A DNA stretch of 50,949 bases from an uncultured SAR116 cluster alpha proteobacterium (lineage in GTDB: Bacteria > Pseudomonadota > Alphaproteobacteria > Puniceispirillales > Puniceispirillaceae): contig CACCQD010000012.1 of NCBI GenBank assembly GCA_902547925.1, positions 1 to 50,949 on the forward strand, in the 5' to 3' direction. The notes under the pieces are model-generated. The model made no database searches. It saw nothing but the letters and a program-made list of their open reading frames with translations, and had not been told where the DNA came from. Of the stretch, positions 17,334 to 25,241 are shown in pieces. The position numbers were made by a program, and so were the translations under genes. Numbering within the stretch: the first letter of the stretch is position 1; each line of letters opens with the position of its first letter.

Positions 17334-18503
17334 TCAGATCACATGGACATGCTGCGGAAAATTACACAACCGGACACAACCTATTCCCGTAACGTGCAAA
17401 GTCTCGCTCAATTCCATTCCCCAATCATCCATCCACATGCCCAAAATCACATGGACGACAGCGTTTTGAGGCACAATTGTCCGCTCCGCAGGCCGCAGTG
17501 ATAATGTGTGCTCACCCCAATCAGGCGCATAGGCATTGCCGATTGAATAACCGATACGGCTCTTTTTCTCGAGGCCATAGCGATCAAGAACCTTCTGCCA
17601 TGCCTGGTGTACATCACCAGCGACAGCGCCGGGATGAAGCGCATGCATCACTGCAGCCATGCCTTCCTGAACCGCGTCCGATGTCCGCATCAACGTATCT
17701 GATGGATCGCCAAAATGAACTGTCCTTGCCAGCCCGACGTTGTAGCGTTTGCGGCATCCCCCCAGTTCAAAGGCCACAGTCTGCCCAGCCTCCAGCGGAG
17801 AGTCATTCCACATGGGGTGCGCCGCCGTTGCCGCCTCACCCGCGAGAATCAACGGATGCAGGGCAGGCATATCACCGCCAAATTCTGGCGTCCCCTTGAT
17901 CATCGAGGCGGTGATATCAGCCATCAGATCGCATTGTCGCACGCCTATTCGCGCACCATCCCATGCCGTCTGCATTGCGACTTCGGCAATCTGACCCGCT
18001 TGCCTCATCATGGCAATTTCGGCATCACTCTTGATGAAACGCACCCAGTTCACCAGCAAATCAGCCCCCCTCCAGCTGGCACTCGGCAAGCCAGCCTGCA
18101 AGGCTCCAACAGCACGTGGTGTAAGGTAATAGACGTCATCCTCGAAGCCGATCCGCGCCGTGGCAAAGCCATTGCCAGCCATCCAATCTGCCAGAAACTC
18201 CATCGGATGGGTGTCGAGACGCTGCACCAGCGGCTCTGGATAGGCAACAATTTGCGGGTCTGTCAGATAGGTGGTGAATTTTGCCGATCCCGCATCCATC
18301 AGGCGCCCCATCCAGAATGGCCCGTCCTGCAAATCGACAAGCATGATCTGCGGCGTGTAGAACGACCACGCATCATAGCCTGTCAACCAATTGATATTGG
18401 CCGGATCGCCGATGATCAAAGCGTCAAGCCCACGCGCAACCATTTCAGCCCTGACCCGGACCAGCCTGTCATCATACTCAGCTTTAGAAAATGCAGGTGC
18501 CAT
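17334..18503 (-). CDS. Creatinase/ectoine hydrolase (DoeA)-like M24-family hydrolase
   Basis: A 389-residue pita-bread protein: creatinase-like N-domain (residues 1-~150, DPANINWLTGYDAWSFY) plus an M24 C-domain. In the stretch FELGGCRKRYNVGLARTVHFG the aspartates that bind metal in methionine aminopeptidases are absent, as in creatinases and ectoine hydrolases. The C-terminal GMWMDDWGMELSETLHVT resembles DoeA. DoeA opens the ectoine ring to N-acetyl-diaminobutyrate. The gene lies 3 bp before the ArgE-like deacylase, which fits such a chain. A Xaa-Pro peptidase annotation is less likely because the metal site is lost. Confidence 0.75.
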   Translation of the reverse strand: MAPAFSKAEYDDRLVRVRAEMVARGLDALIIGDPANINWLTGYDAWSFYTPQIMLVDLQDGPFWMGRLMDAGSAKFTTYLTDPQIVAYPEPLVQRLDTHPMEFLADWMAGNGFATARIGFEDDVYYLTPRAVGALQAGLPSASWRGADLLVNWVRFIKSDAEIAMMRQAGQIAEVAMQTAWDGARIGVRQCDLMADITASMIKGTPEFGGDMPALHPLILAGEAATAAHPMWNDSPLEAGQTVAFELGGCRKRYNVGLARTVHFGDPSDTLMRTSDAVQEGMAAVMHALHPGAVAGDVHQAWQKVLDRYGLEKKSRIGYSIGNAYAPDWGEHTLSLRPAERTIVPQNAVVHVILGMWMDDWGMELSETLHVTGIGCVRLCNFPQHVHVI

Positions 18504-18527
18504 GACCGTCTACCTCACCTGTAACAG

Positions 18528-19490
18528 CTAGTCGCCCATCCTGTAGGCAACACCGGGAAGCACACACAGCATCTCAAATATCAAATTGGCCGCAAGAAGC
18601 GCCGTATTGCCCTGCAAATCATAGGGTGGAGATACTTCGACAAGATCACAGCCAACCAAATTCAGCCCCCGACAGCCGCGGATAAGCTCAATCGCCTGCA
18701 CCGAAGTCAGCCCCCCAATCTCAGGGGTGCCTGTGCCCGGCGCATAGGCTGGATCCAGCGAGTCAATGTCAAATGTCAGATATACAGGGCGCGTTCCCAT
18801 CTTGCCGCGAATATCCTCGATCAGCGGCGTTGCTGATTTGTGCCATAACTCCTCGGCTTGAACGACTGTAAATCCCTTGTCCCGTGCCCAGTCAAAATCC
18901 TCAGCGGTGTACCCAGTGCCACGCAGGCCGATTTGAAACGTGAGATCAGCATCGATCAGCCCTTCCTCGAAGGCTCGGCGAAACGGCGTGCCATGGGCGA
19001 TCGGTTCACCAAACATATGATCATTGATGTCAGCATGGGCATCAATGTGAACAAGACCGACAGGCCCATGTTTTTTAGCAATCGACCGCAGCACCGGCAG
19101 GGTCAGTGTGTGGTCTCCTCCAAGGGTCATGGGAATGACCTGATGGGTGAGGACACTGTCATAGAACGCCTCTATGCGGCGCACAGTATCCTTTAGATCA
19201 AATGTATTGATTGGCACATCGCCAATATCGGCAATCCGCAGCGAGTCAAACGGCGCGGCACGAGTCCACATATTATAGGGGCGCAGCATTACCGATTCAG
19301 CACGGATCTGCTTTGGTCCAAAGCGCGTGCCAGGCCGATTTGAAGTACCGACATCCAGCGGAATACCGATAAAACACGCATCCAGCCCGGCGGCATCGGC
19401 TGCTGCTGGCAACCGCATCATCGTTCCAGGACCTGCAAAACGTGGCATCTCATTGCCACCAAGCGGCTGGAACAGCTCATTGTCACTCAT
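18528..19490 (-). CDS. Agmatinase-family ureohydrolase (SpeB-like)
   Basis: A 320-residue arginase-superfamily enzyme that hydrolyses a guanidino compound to urea and an amine. The dimanganese ligands are in GGDHTLTLP, HIDAHADIND and TFDIDSLDPAYAPGTGTPEIGGL. Length and the PYNMWTRAAPFDSLRIADIGDV region fit agmatinase, guanidinobutyrase or guanidinopropionase. These cannot be separated by eye. The ATG at 19490 has GGGAGG five bases upstream and is preferred over a GTG at 19496. It sits 24 bp upstream of the DoeA-like gene in the same run. Confidence 0.85.
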   Translation of the reverse strand: MSDNELFQPLGGNEMPRFAGPGTMMRLPAAADAAGLDACFIGIPLDVGTSNRPGTRFGPKQIRAESVMLRPYNMWTRAAPFDSLRIADIGDVPINTFDLKDTVRRIEAFYDSVLTHQVIPMTLGGDHTLTLPVLRSIAKKHGPVGLVHIDAHADINDHMFGEPIAHGTPFRRAFEEGLIDADLTFQIGLRGTGYTAEDFDWARDKGFTVVQAEELWHKSATPLIEDIRGKMGTRPVYLTFDIDSLDPAYAPGTGTPEIGGLTSVQAIELIRGCRGLNLVGCDLVEVSPPYDLQGNTALLAANLIFEMLCVLPGVAYRMGD

Positions 19491-19522
19491 CGCCACCTCC
19501 CTTAACAGGTTTGCGTCGAGAC

Positions 19523-20350
19523 CTAAAGGCGCTCGGCGTGCCAGCGCAGATGATCATCCATGAATGTCGAGATGAAGAAATAGGAATGATCGTAGCCAGC
19601 CTGCATCCGCAAGGTCAGATTGATATTGGCGTTTTGGCATGCCGTCTCAAGCAGCCATGGACACAGACCGCTGTCAAGGAAGCTGTCAGCGTCACCCTGA
19701 TCAACGAGAAGATCGGAGACCTGGTGCCCATCCTGAATCAGGGCAACAGCGTCATATGCGCGCCAACCCGCCGCGTCATCTCCCAGATATTTGCCAAAAG
19801 CCGTTGCCGACCAGTCTGCCGTCATTGGACTGACGATTGGGGCAAAAGCAGAGCAGCTTTTAAATCTCTCTGGATTTTTGAGCGCCATAATCAGAGCGCC
19901 ATGTCCACCCATTGAATGTCCAAAGATGCCCTGACGCGACATATCAACGGCAAAATTGGCGGCAACAAGTTCTGACAGCTCGACCAGAATGTAAGAATAC
20001 ATCTGGTAATGTCTGGCATATGGGGATTGCGTGGCATCAAGATAGAAGCCGGCACCTGATCCAAACTGCCAGTTATCGGCCTCATCCGGCACGTCATCCC
20101 CACGCGGGCTCGTGTCAGGGCAGATTATGGCAATACCAAGTTCGGCAGCCAGACGGCGGTATTCGCCCTTTTCCATGACATTGGCGTGGCTACAAGTGAG
20201 GCCTGACAAATACCAGAGAATGGGGACAGGCCCCTTGCTCTCCGGCGGCATGAAGAGAGCAAATGTCATCTCACAGTCAGTGATTTCCGCCTGATGCCGA
20301 TAGACGCCCTGAACCCCACCATGGGACAGGGCTTTAGAGATCGTTTCCAT
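19523..20350 (-). CDS. fghA: S-formylglutathione hydrolase
   Basis: A 275-residue serine hydrolase of the esterase D family. It releases formate and glutathione from S-formylglutathione, the last step of glutathione-dependent formaldehyde oxidation. The nucleophile elbow GIFGHSMGGHGALI, the oxyanion strand PILWYLSGLTCSHAN and a C-terminal histidine in AGYDHSYFFISTFMDDH are visible. Its start codon shares a base with the stop of the upstream adhI gene, so the two are translationally coupled. Confidence 0.93.
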   Translation of the reverse strand: METISKALSHGGVQGVYRHQAEITDCEMTFALFMPPESKGPVPILWYLSGLTCSHANVMEKGEYRRLAAELGIAIICPDTSPRGDDVPDEADNWQFGSGAGFYLDATQSPYARHYQMYSYILVELSELVAANFAVDMSRQGIFGHSMGGHGALIMALKNPERFKSCSAFAPIVSPMTADWSATAFGKYLGDDAAGWRAYDAVALIQDGHQVSDLLVDQGDADSFLDSGLCPWLLETACQNANINLTLRMQAGYDHSYFFISTFMDDHLRWHAERL

Positions 20351-21459
20351 CAGAATACAACAACCGAACGGATTGACTCACCAGCATGCATGAGATCAAA
20401 GCCCTTGTTGATATCCTCAAGTGCCAGCGTATGCGTGATCATCGGATCAATATCAATCTTTCCCTGCATGTACCAGTCGACAATCTTTGGCACATCGGTC
20501 CGCCCACGCGCACCGCCAAAGGCCGTGCCCCGCCAGCTGCGCCCCGTTACTAGCTGAAAAGGGCGGGTTGAAATTTCCTGCCCTGCCCCGGCCACTCCGA
20601 TGATGATGGATTCTCCCCATCCCTTGTGCGCACATTCAAGTGCTTGGCGCATAACAGAGGTATTACCAATACATTCAAAGGAATAGTCAGCGCCACCACC
20701 AGTCAACTCAACTAGATGGCCAACAAGGTCACCCTCTATTTCACTTGGATTAACGAAATGCGTCATTCCAAATTTTTCGCCCCATTCCTTTTTACTATCA
20801 TTAAGGTCGACGCCCACGATCATATTGGCCCCAATCATACGAAGGCCCTGAATGACATTCAGTCCGATGCCACCAAGGCCAAACACCACTGCATTGCATC
20901 CTAGCTCTGCCTTGGCGGTGTTGACCACGGCACCAATTCCAGTGGTCACGCCGCAACCGATATAGCAGATCTTGTCAAACGGCGCTGCCTTGTCGACCTT
21001 AGCCAGAGCGATTTCCGGCAACACCGTAAAATTTGAAAACGTCGATGTCCCCATGTAATGGAGAATTGGTTTGCCATCGATTGAAAAACGGCTGGTACCG
21101 TCTGGCATCACGCCCTGTCCCTGCGTGACACGGATAGCCTGACAGAGATTTGTCTTTGGATGCAGGCAGTAATCGCACTCACGGCACTCCGGGGTATAGA
21201 GCGGGATCACATGATCTCCCAGGTCCACACTTGTTACGCCAGCTCCCACATCGCGCACAATACCCGCGCCCTCATGCCCAAGGATAGCTGGGAACATCCC
21301 CTCTGGATCGGCACCAGACAGGGTAAACTCATCCGTGTGGCAAATGCCGGTCGCCATAATTTCCACCAGCACCTCGCCAGCGCGAGGACCGTCAAGATCG
21401 ACCTCCATGACTTCCAGTGGCTTGCCTGCCTGAACAGCAACTGCAGCTCTTGTCTTCAT
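20350..21459 (-). CDS. adhI: S-(hydroxymethyl)glutathione dehydrogenase (class III alcohol dehydrogenase)
   Basis: A 369-residue zinc alcohol dehydrogenase of class III that oxidises S-hydroxymethylglutathione with NAD. It has the catalytic zinc site (GICHTDEFTLSG, ILGHEGAGIV), the four-cysteine structural zinc loop CRECDYCLHPKTNLC and the NAD fold GLGGIGLNVIQG. An ATG at 21483 also lies in frame, but GGGGAG precedes the ATG at 21459 and the protein then starts MKTRAAVAVQAGKPL as in the family. It is the first gene of a run continuing through fghA. Confidence 0.93.
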   Translation of the reverse strand: MKTRAAVAVQAGKPLEVMEVDLDGPRAGEVLVEIMATGICHTDEFTLSGADPEGMFPAILGHEGAGIVRDVGAGVTSVDLGDHVIPLYTPECRECDYCLHPKTNLCQAIRVTQGQGVMPDGTSRFSIDGKPILHYMGTSTFSNFTVLPEIALAKVDKAAPFDKICYIGCGVTTGIGAVVNTAKAELGCNAVVFGLGGIGLNVIQGLRMIGANMIVGVDLNDSKKEWGEKFGMTHFVNPSEIEGDLVGHLVELTGGGADYSFECIGNTSVMRQALECAHKGWGESIIIGVAGAGQEISTRPFQLVTGRSWRGTAFGGARGRTDVPKIVDWYMQGKIDIDPMITHTLALEDINKGFDLMHAGESIRSVVVF

Positions 21460-21618
21460 CTTTCCACTCCCCCGACATTTCATTTAACTTTCGCACGTGG
21501 TTGAATCCATGCTTCCAAAACGATGACACGACATTCAGCCAAAATTCAAGCCAGTTCTTACAGGGCAACTGGTCCCATTTACTTCATTTCTTTATTCCAA
21601 AACCCAGGACTATAAGTT

Positions 21619-22494
21619 TTAAGCCCGTCGAATCTTAGACAAAAAGTTGACTACTTCTGCTGCAACCTTACCAGTCTGCTCAATGTGCTGAAAGTGACCA
21701 CAATTTTCTAAGCAGACAAAATAAGAGTCGCCTAAAAGTTCAGCCATGTCCCAGCTTACATTTAAGGGCACCATCCGATCACAATCAGAGGCAATTACAA
21801 GCACAGGAACCGCAATTTCTCCCACACGTTGAGTTACATCAAACTTACTACATGCGAGAAAATCCCCGTGCACAGTTTTTGATCCTGAATCGAGCATTCT
21901 TTGCTTTGCTTTTTCCCTGAAAAATGCCGCCATTTGCTGACTATCTGCGACAGCCCCGGTTTTTTTGTGCCATGAATATCTAACGATACTGTCGACAGTT
22001 GCTTCAAAGGTGTTTTGTAAACCATCAAGAATAGCATCGTTGACAATCATCTTGCTCGCGCCACCAATCGCCACAATCGAACAAATCCGCCGATGATGAC
22101 TTAATGACGCGTTCAATGCGATAGCGGCACCCATGGAATGTCCAATTAAACATACGTTTTCTAGGTCCATCGCATCTAGAAAATCTATGATGTCACTCGA
22201 ATATTCGTCTATGTTTGATTTACTTTTGCCTGCCGATTTGCCATGACCGGGCAAATCAACAGCGTAAATCGAATATTCATCTAATCCGGCATTGAAAAGC
22301 CTGCTTACACCGTAGTTACTTGGCGTTAATCCCATTGATTTAGGTCGATTATTTGCGCTACGCCATGCCATCGGCCAATCAATCTCTTGCCCACCTGCAC
22401 CATGAATAAGAACAATTTTTGGACTATTAATGTCTCCAGGAACACCATTGAAACTATATGATATTTCGTAATTTTTAATAGTAGCTTTGGGCAT
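21619..22494 (-). CDS. Alpha/beta hydrolase, unknown substrate
   Basis: A 291-residue single-domain alpha/beta hydrolase: oxyanion motif LIHGAGGQEIDWP, nucleophile elbow LIGHSMGAAIALNAS, acid in VIASDCDRMVPLNV and catalytic histidine in CGHFQHIEQ. Such enzymes cleave esters, lactones or C-C bonds. The ATG at 22494 gives a normal N-terminus; a GTG at 22533 would add 13 residues. It is the first clearly AT-rich gene after the GC-rich formaldehyde operon, marking the left edge of the accessory region. A tetR gene lies upstream in the same orientation after a 670-bp gap. Confidence 0.75.
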   Translation of the reverse strand: MPKATIKNYEISYSFNGVPGDINSPKIVLIHGAGGQEIDWPMAWRSANNRPKSMGLTPSNYGVSRLFNAGLDEYSIYAVDLPGHGKSAGKSKSNIDEYSSDIIDFLDAMDLENVCLIGHSMGAAIALNASLSHHRRICSIVAIGGASKMIVNDAILDGLQNTFEATVDSIVRYSWHKKTGAVADSQQMAAFFREKAKQRMLDSGSKTVHGDFLACSKFDVTQRVGEIAVPVLVIASDCDRMVPLNVSWDMAELLGDSYFVCLENCGHFQHIEQTGKVAAEVVNFLSKIRRA

Positions 22495-23165
22495 TAAATA
22501 TATCCCATCAAAAAAATTGGTGTTTTCAAACACAAGTAACCATCTGATTGATAGACACTTTAAGTCTTCGCATTTTGCAGTTGCTTGTCAAATAAAAGCC
22601 AGACCACATCATTCCATCAGGACTTTCTCAACTTTATCAAGAAACAAATTAAGGCTTTTTGGGAAGAGTTTTTCTCCCCAAAGAGGCAACTACTGCACCG
22701 AGAGAAAAAGTTTGTCTAGACAGTTTGTGTTTAAATAGATTTCGGGAGTGAAAAGATAAGTTGCTTGGCAACAATGGATGTTGGGAACAAAACCACCACA
22801 TATGATCAAGTGTCTCATCCTACCAAAGTTGAACTAGTTGATAATTAACCTCATAACAGAGGTTAGAAAGCCTTCTCATCATGTAATGATTTTGAGAATA
22901 TCGAAAGAAAATATCTAGTCGTTCCCATTCTGAAAGCATTCAATCTTCCATTGTCAATAATGCGACTGGCCCGCGAAGATTCTTAGGCTAAAAGACAATT
23001 TAAGGCGAAGAATTTATACAAAAAGCAAGTTGTCTTCTCTACAAATTGTGAATCGTTCATTTTCGGACATGAAGGTGTTAGTGCCAAACGGTGCAGATGT
23101 TCAAACACCCGGCGAGAGTGTTTTATTGTTGACCTGTGAATAAATGCAAACAAAGTAAAGCTCCG
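22495..23165. other. AT-rich gap, possible decayed coding sequence
   Basis: About 670 bp without an intact gene. A protein-like plus-strand frame runs from about 22867 (KAFSSCNDFENIERKY... then LPLSIMRLAREDS), interrupted by a stop near 22985 and continuing afterwards. I could not assign it to a family. Also present are a perfect palindrome TGTCTAGACA (22713-22722) and a TetR-box-like GTGCCAAACGGTGC (23081-23094). It reads as gene-poor, decaying sequence. Confidence 0.3.
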
Positions 23166-23747
23166 TTATTCGCCCGGTCGCCTCGAAAGGGAACGGATGA
23201 CAAGATCACTAAAAACATCTCCAATATCCTCAGGAGATTGAAAACCATCAGGTTTTAGCCAAAGGCATGAGTAGAAATACATCCCCAAAAGGCCTTTCAC
23301 AGCGATTTTATCGACTGCTCTAAACACATTCTGTTCAACACCCTCCTCTATCGTTCTAGACCAAATTTCTTGATATTCTGCATGCATACACATAACATTG
23401 TGGTGTCGGGAGCCTGTCAAAGACTGTACTTCGCGAAAACAAACAATTATCTCCGCTAGACTGCGGCTGATTACGACCATCAAGTGTCGGCTCAACGCGT
23501 TCAAACGCTGAATAGGATCTGGATACTGTCTGGCTATCTTATGGCCAGACTGAACAAGGTCTGAAATGTACTGTGAAGCAATTTCGTGAAGAAGGTCTTC
23601 TTTGCTCTCTATATGATGGTAGAGCGTTCCACGACCGAAGCCAGAGGCCGCCCCTATTTCCGCGACGCCAACTCCATTATAGCCTTTTTTTGCGAACAAC
23701 GAGGCTGCCACCTTAGTTATCTTCTTTGCCTGTTCTGTTTGTTTCAA
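23166..23747 (-). CDS. TetR/AcrR-family transcriptional regulator
   Basis: A 193-residue TetR-type repressor. The N-terminal helix-turn-helix is clear (AASLFAKKGYNGVGVAEIGAASGFGRGTLYHHIESKEDLL, residues ~13-52). The C-terminal ligand domain is all-helical. TetR regulators near thiolase, MaoC and ETF genes often sense an acyl-CoA; that is inference here. A repeated ACCGTTWGG-containing motif occurs upstream of this gene and twice before the maoC operon, so this protein is the best candidate to control that operon and itself. Confidence 0.85.
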   Translation of the reverse strand: MKQTEQAKKITKVAASLFAKKGYNGVGVAEIGAASGFGRGTLYHHIESKEDLLHEIASQYISDLVQSGHKIARQYPDPIQRLNALSRHLMVVISRSLAEIIVCFREVQSLTGSRHHNVMCMHAEYQEIWSRTIEEGVEQNVFRAVDKIAVKGLLGMYFYSCLWLKPDGFQSPEDIGDVFSDLVIRSLSRRPGE

Positions 23748-23830
23748 TTTTCTATTGTCCGCATATTAATACCCACTTTCGGGGTCAGTTTCGTCCATAT
23801 TCTGTGAACTTGATAATGATCAAAGCGCGC

Positions 23831-23843
23831 GTCCTAACGGTTC
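23831..23843. promoter_or_regulatory. Putative TetR operator upstream of tetR
   Basis: On the minus strand this reads GAACCGTTAGGAC, matching 10 of 13 positions of GTACCGTTTGGTC found twice before maoC. It lies about 85 bp upstream of the tetR start, a suitable place for autoregulation. Confidence 0.4.
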
Positions 23844-24240
23844 TACATTTCTAAACAGATAGCAATGCCTTGACTAGCTCCAACGCACAAAGATGTTAAT
23901 TCGGGCTTTATTTCGAAACGTTTCTTTTCGTGAATTAGGGCCAAAACTGTCCTACACCTGAACCCAGCAATGCGTGCCAGATAACAATCGCGCCATCAGC
24001 TAAATTCACTCTTTCAGATTTACGCCCGTGTCAATTACGTATTACCACATATTATTACTTTTTGTGTTAGATGAACGCGCCGCATCGGCACTCACCAAAT
24101 TGACCGTTAAAGGTCAAAATTTACCGAGTGGTCCCGGGTTATACATTTGTTGGCGTGCTGGATTTTTTTAGCACGACTCCGAACATATGCTCAATTATAA
24201 CCTCGTCAAAAACCGATGGATGAGTGTCATTGATCAGATC
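23843..24240 (-). pseudogene. Decayed, internally deleted thiolase (acetyl-CoA acyltransferase) remnant
   Basis: Reading the minus strand, 24018 to about 23960 encodes ERVNLADGAIVIWHALLGSG, a degraded form of the thiolase block RVN..GGAIALGHPLGASG. After a frameshift, the frame ending at the TAG at 23843 encodes LALIHEKKRFEIKPELTSLC followed by VGASQGIAICLEM, the classic thiolase C-terminus (LCVGGGQGIA). Farther upstream, 24240 to about 24180 encodes LINDTHPSVFDEVI, resembling a thiolase N-terminal segment. Stops follow it and the middle of the gene is missing. The C-terminal match is strong, the N-terminal one weak. A functional product is very unlikely. Confidence 0.65.
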
Positions 24241-24528
24241 AGAGGTCATCACGATCCCAATTTAGACTGCTGATAGGTTGCAAAGTTTTACATTCAATTG
24301 ATCAATAGGAGTTAGTTTCTCAATACCAATTGAGGCGTCAGTCTAGGATGCGCTTTTGCTATATTTAAATTCATTACGCCTTTCTGGGCTTTTTACAAAG
24401 CCAAGAATTCTCATATGCTATGGTCTTGAAACGTTTCGGGCTGATCTTCCAAAATAGTTAGTTATCAGAAAAATTTTACCGCCCCGAGATATATCAAAAA
24501 GTAAAATTAATTAAGATGATTTTATTTA
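24241..24528. other. AT-rich gap upstream of the maoC operon
   Basis: Nothing assignable was found beyond possible thiolase N-terminal residue. The sequence is AT-rich with many stops in all frames. Confidence 0.3.
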
Positions 24529-24553
24529 ACACTTGTTTTGTACCGTTTGGTCT
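24529..24553. repeat. 25-bp direct repeat, copy 1 (putative TetR operator/promoter)
   Basis: This copy begins ACACTTGTTTTGTACC and ends GTTTGGTCT. It is identical over 25 bp to the copy at 24614-24638, 85 bp downstream. It contains the operator-like core GTACCGTTTGGTC (24540-24552). In this copy TGTAC...GTACA also forms an inverted repeat with a 10-nt spacer. Confidence 0.65.
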
Positions 24554-24613
24554 GTACAGTGCGCAGTGTCCTCGTTCAAAATATGAAGTAGTCACTATCC
24601 TGCGACGTTTTTG

Positions 24614-24638
24614 ACACTTGTTTTGTACCGTTTGGTCT
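24614..24638. repeat. 25-bp direct repeat, copy 2 (putative TetR operator/promoter)
   Basis: Second exact copy, ending about 88 bp before the maoC start. A TTGACA (24611-24616) abuts its left end and TCTATA (24636-24641) its right end, with 19 bp between them. An operator inside a promoter spacer is a common TetR arrangement. The 19-bp spacer is slightly long for a sigma70 promoter. Confidence 0.6.
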
Positions 24639-24726
24639 ATAACATTGGGCAGCTCGTTGGTAGTGGAAGTGGAAATCATTAATCTGTTCTTTTTAAACTA
24701 TATTTTAAATGGTGGAAGCGAATTTC

Positions 24727-25182
24727 ATGTCTAACACAGAAAAAAAAGATGGCTGGGTTGGAGTTTTAAACGGCCGACCAAAAACTGGCCAATTTAGTGA
24801 ACGTTCTCGCACTACCAAAATGGCCGATATACAATTGTTTACTGAGATGACTGGCGATAAAAATCCAGTGCACTACGATGAGGAGCTTGCTAAAAAAACT
24901 CCATTTGGCAAGCTCATAGTGCAAGGCGGTGTAACAACTGGTCTTCTTAACGCCTGTGTAGCTGAAGACCTGCCCGGACCTGGCACAGTATTTCTATCGA
25001 CTGAGTTAAAATTTCTAAAAGCTGTAGGAATTGGGGAAAAGTTGACTGCTCGAGTTGAAATTGAGTCGGTAAGAGACGACAAGCCCATTTGTAAGTTGTT
25101 AGCTACCATTACTGATAGTGCTGGTGATGTCTGCGTTGATGGCACCGCAACAACTTACACCATGGCTCTCAAAGGCTTGTAA
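24727..25182 (+). CDS. MaoC-like (R)-specific enoyl-CoA hydratase/dehydratase
   Basis: A 151-residue single hot-dog-fold protein. The MaoC/PhaJ catalytic motif is intact: FTEMTGDKNPVHYDEE supplies the Asp/His pair, followed by FGKLIVQGGVTTGLLNA. Relatives add water to trans-2-enoyl-CoA or remove it from 3-hydroxyacyl-CoA. The ATG at 24727 has GGAAG 8 bp upstream and is preferred over one at 24709 without a ribosome site. It is first in an operon with a molybdoenzyme and an ETF, under two operator-like repeats. A neighbouring decayed thiolase suggests a past acyl-CoA degradation set. Confidence 0.85.
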   Translation: MSNTEKKDGWVGVLNGRPKTGQFSERSRTTKMADIQLFTEMTGDKNPVHYDEELAKKTPFGKLIVQGGVTTGLLNACVAEDLPGPGTVFLSTELKFLKAVGIGEKLTARVEIESVRDDKPICKLLATITDSAGDVCVDGTATTYTMALKGL

Positions 25183-25241
25183 AACGAAGAGTGTTTTTCC
25201 GAATTAAATTAACAGAAGAATAACCAATCAGGAGCAATGAT

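Noticed and set aside
22713-22722. TGTCTAGACA palindrome as an operator
   Set aside because: A single 10-bp palindrome in AT-rich, possibly decayed DNA with no second copy and no clear promoter nearby.
24494-24679. Small minus-strand coding sequence spanning the 25-bp repeats
   Set aside because: Its translation simply reads the repeats, has no ribosome site and resembles no family; regulatory DNA explains it better.
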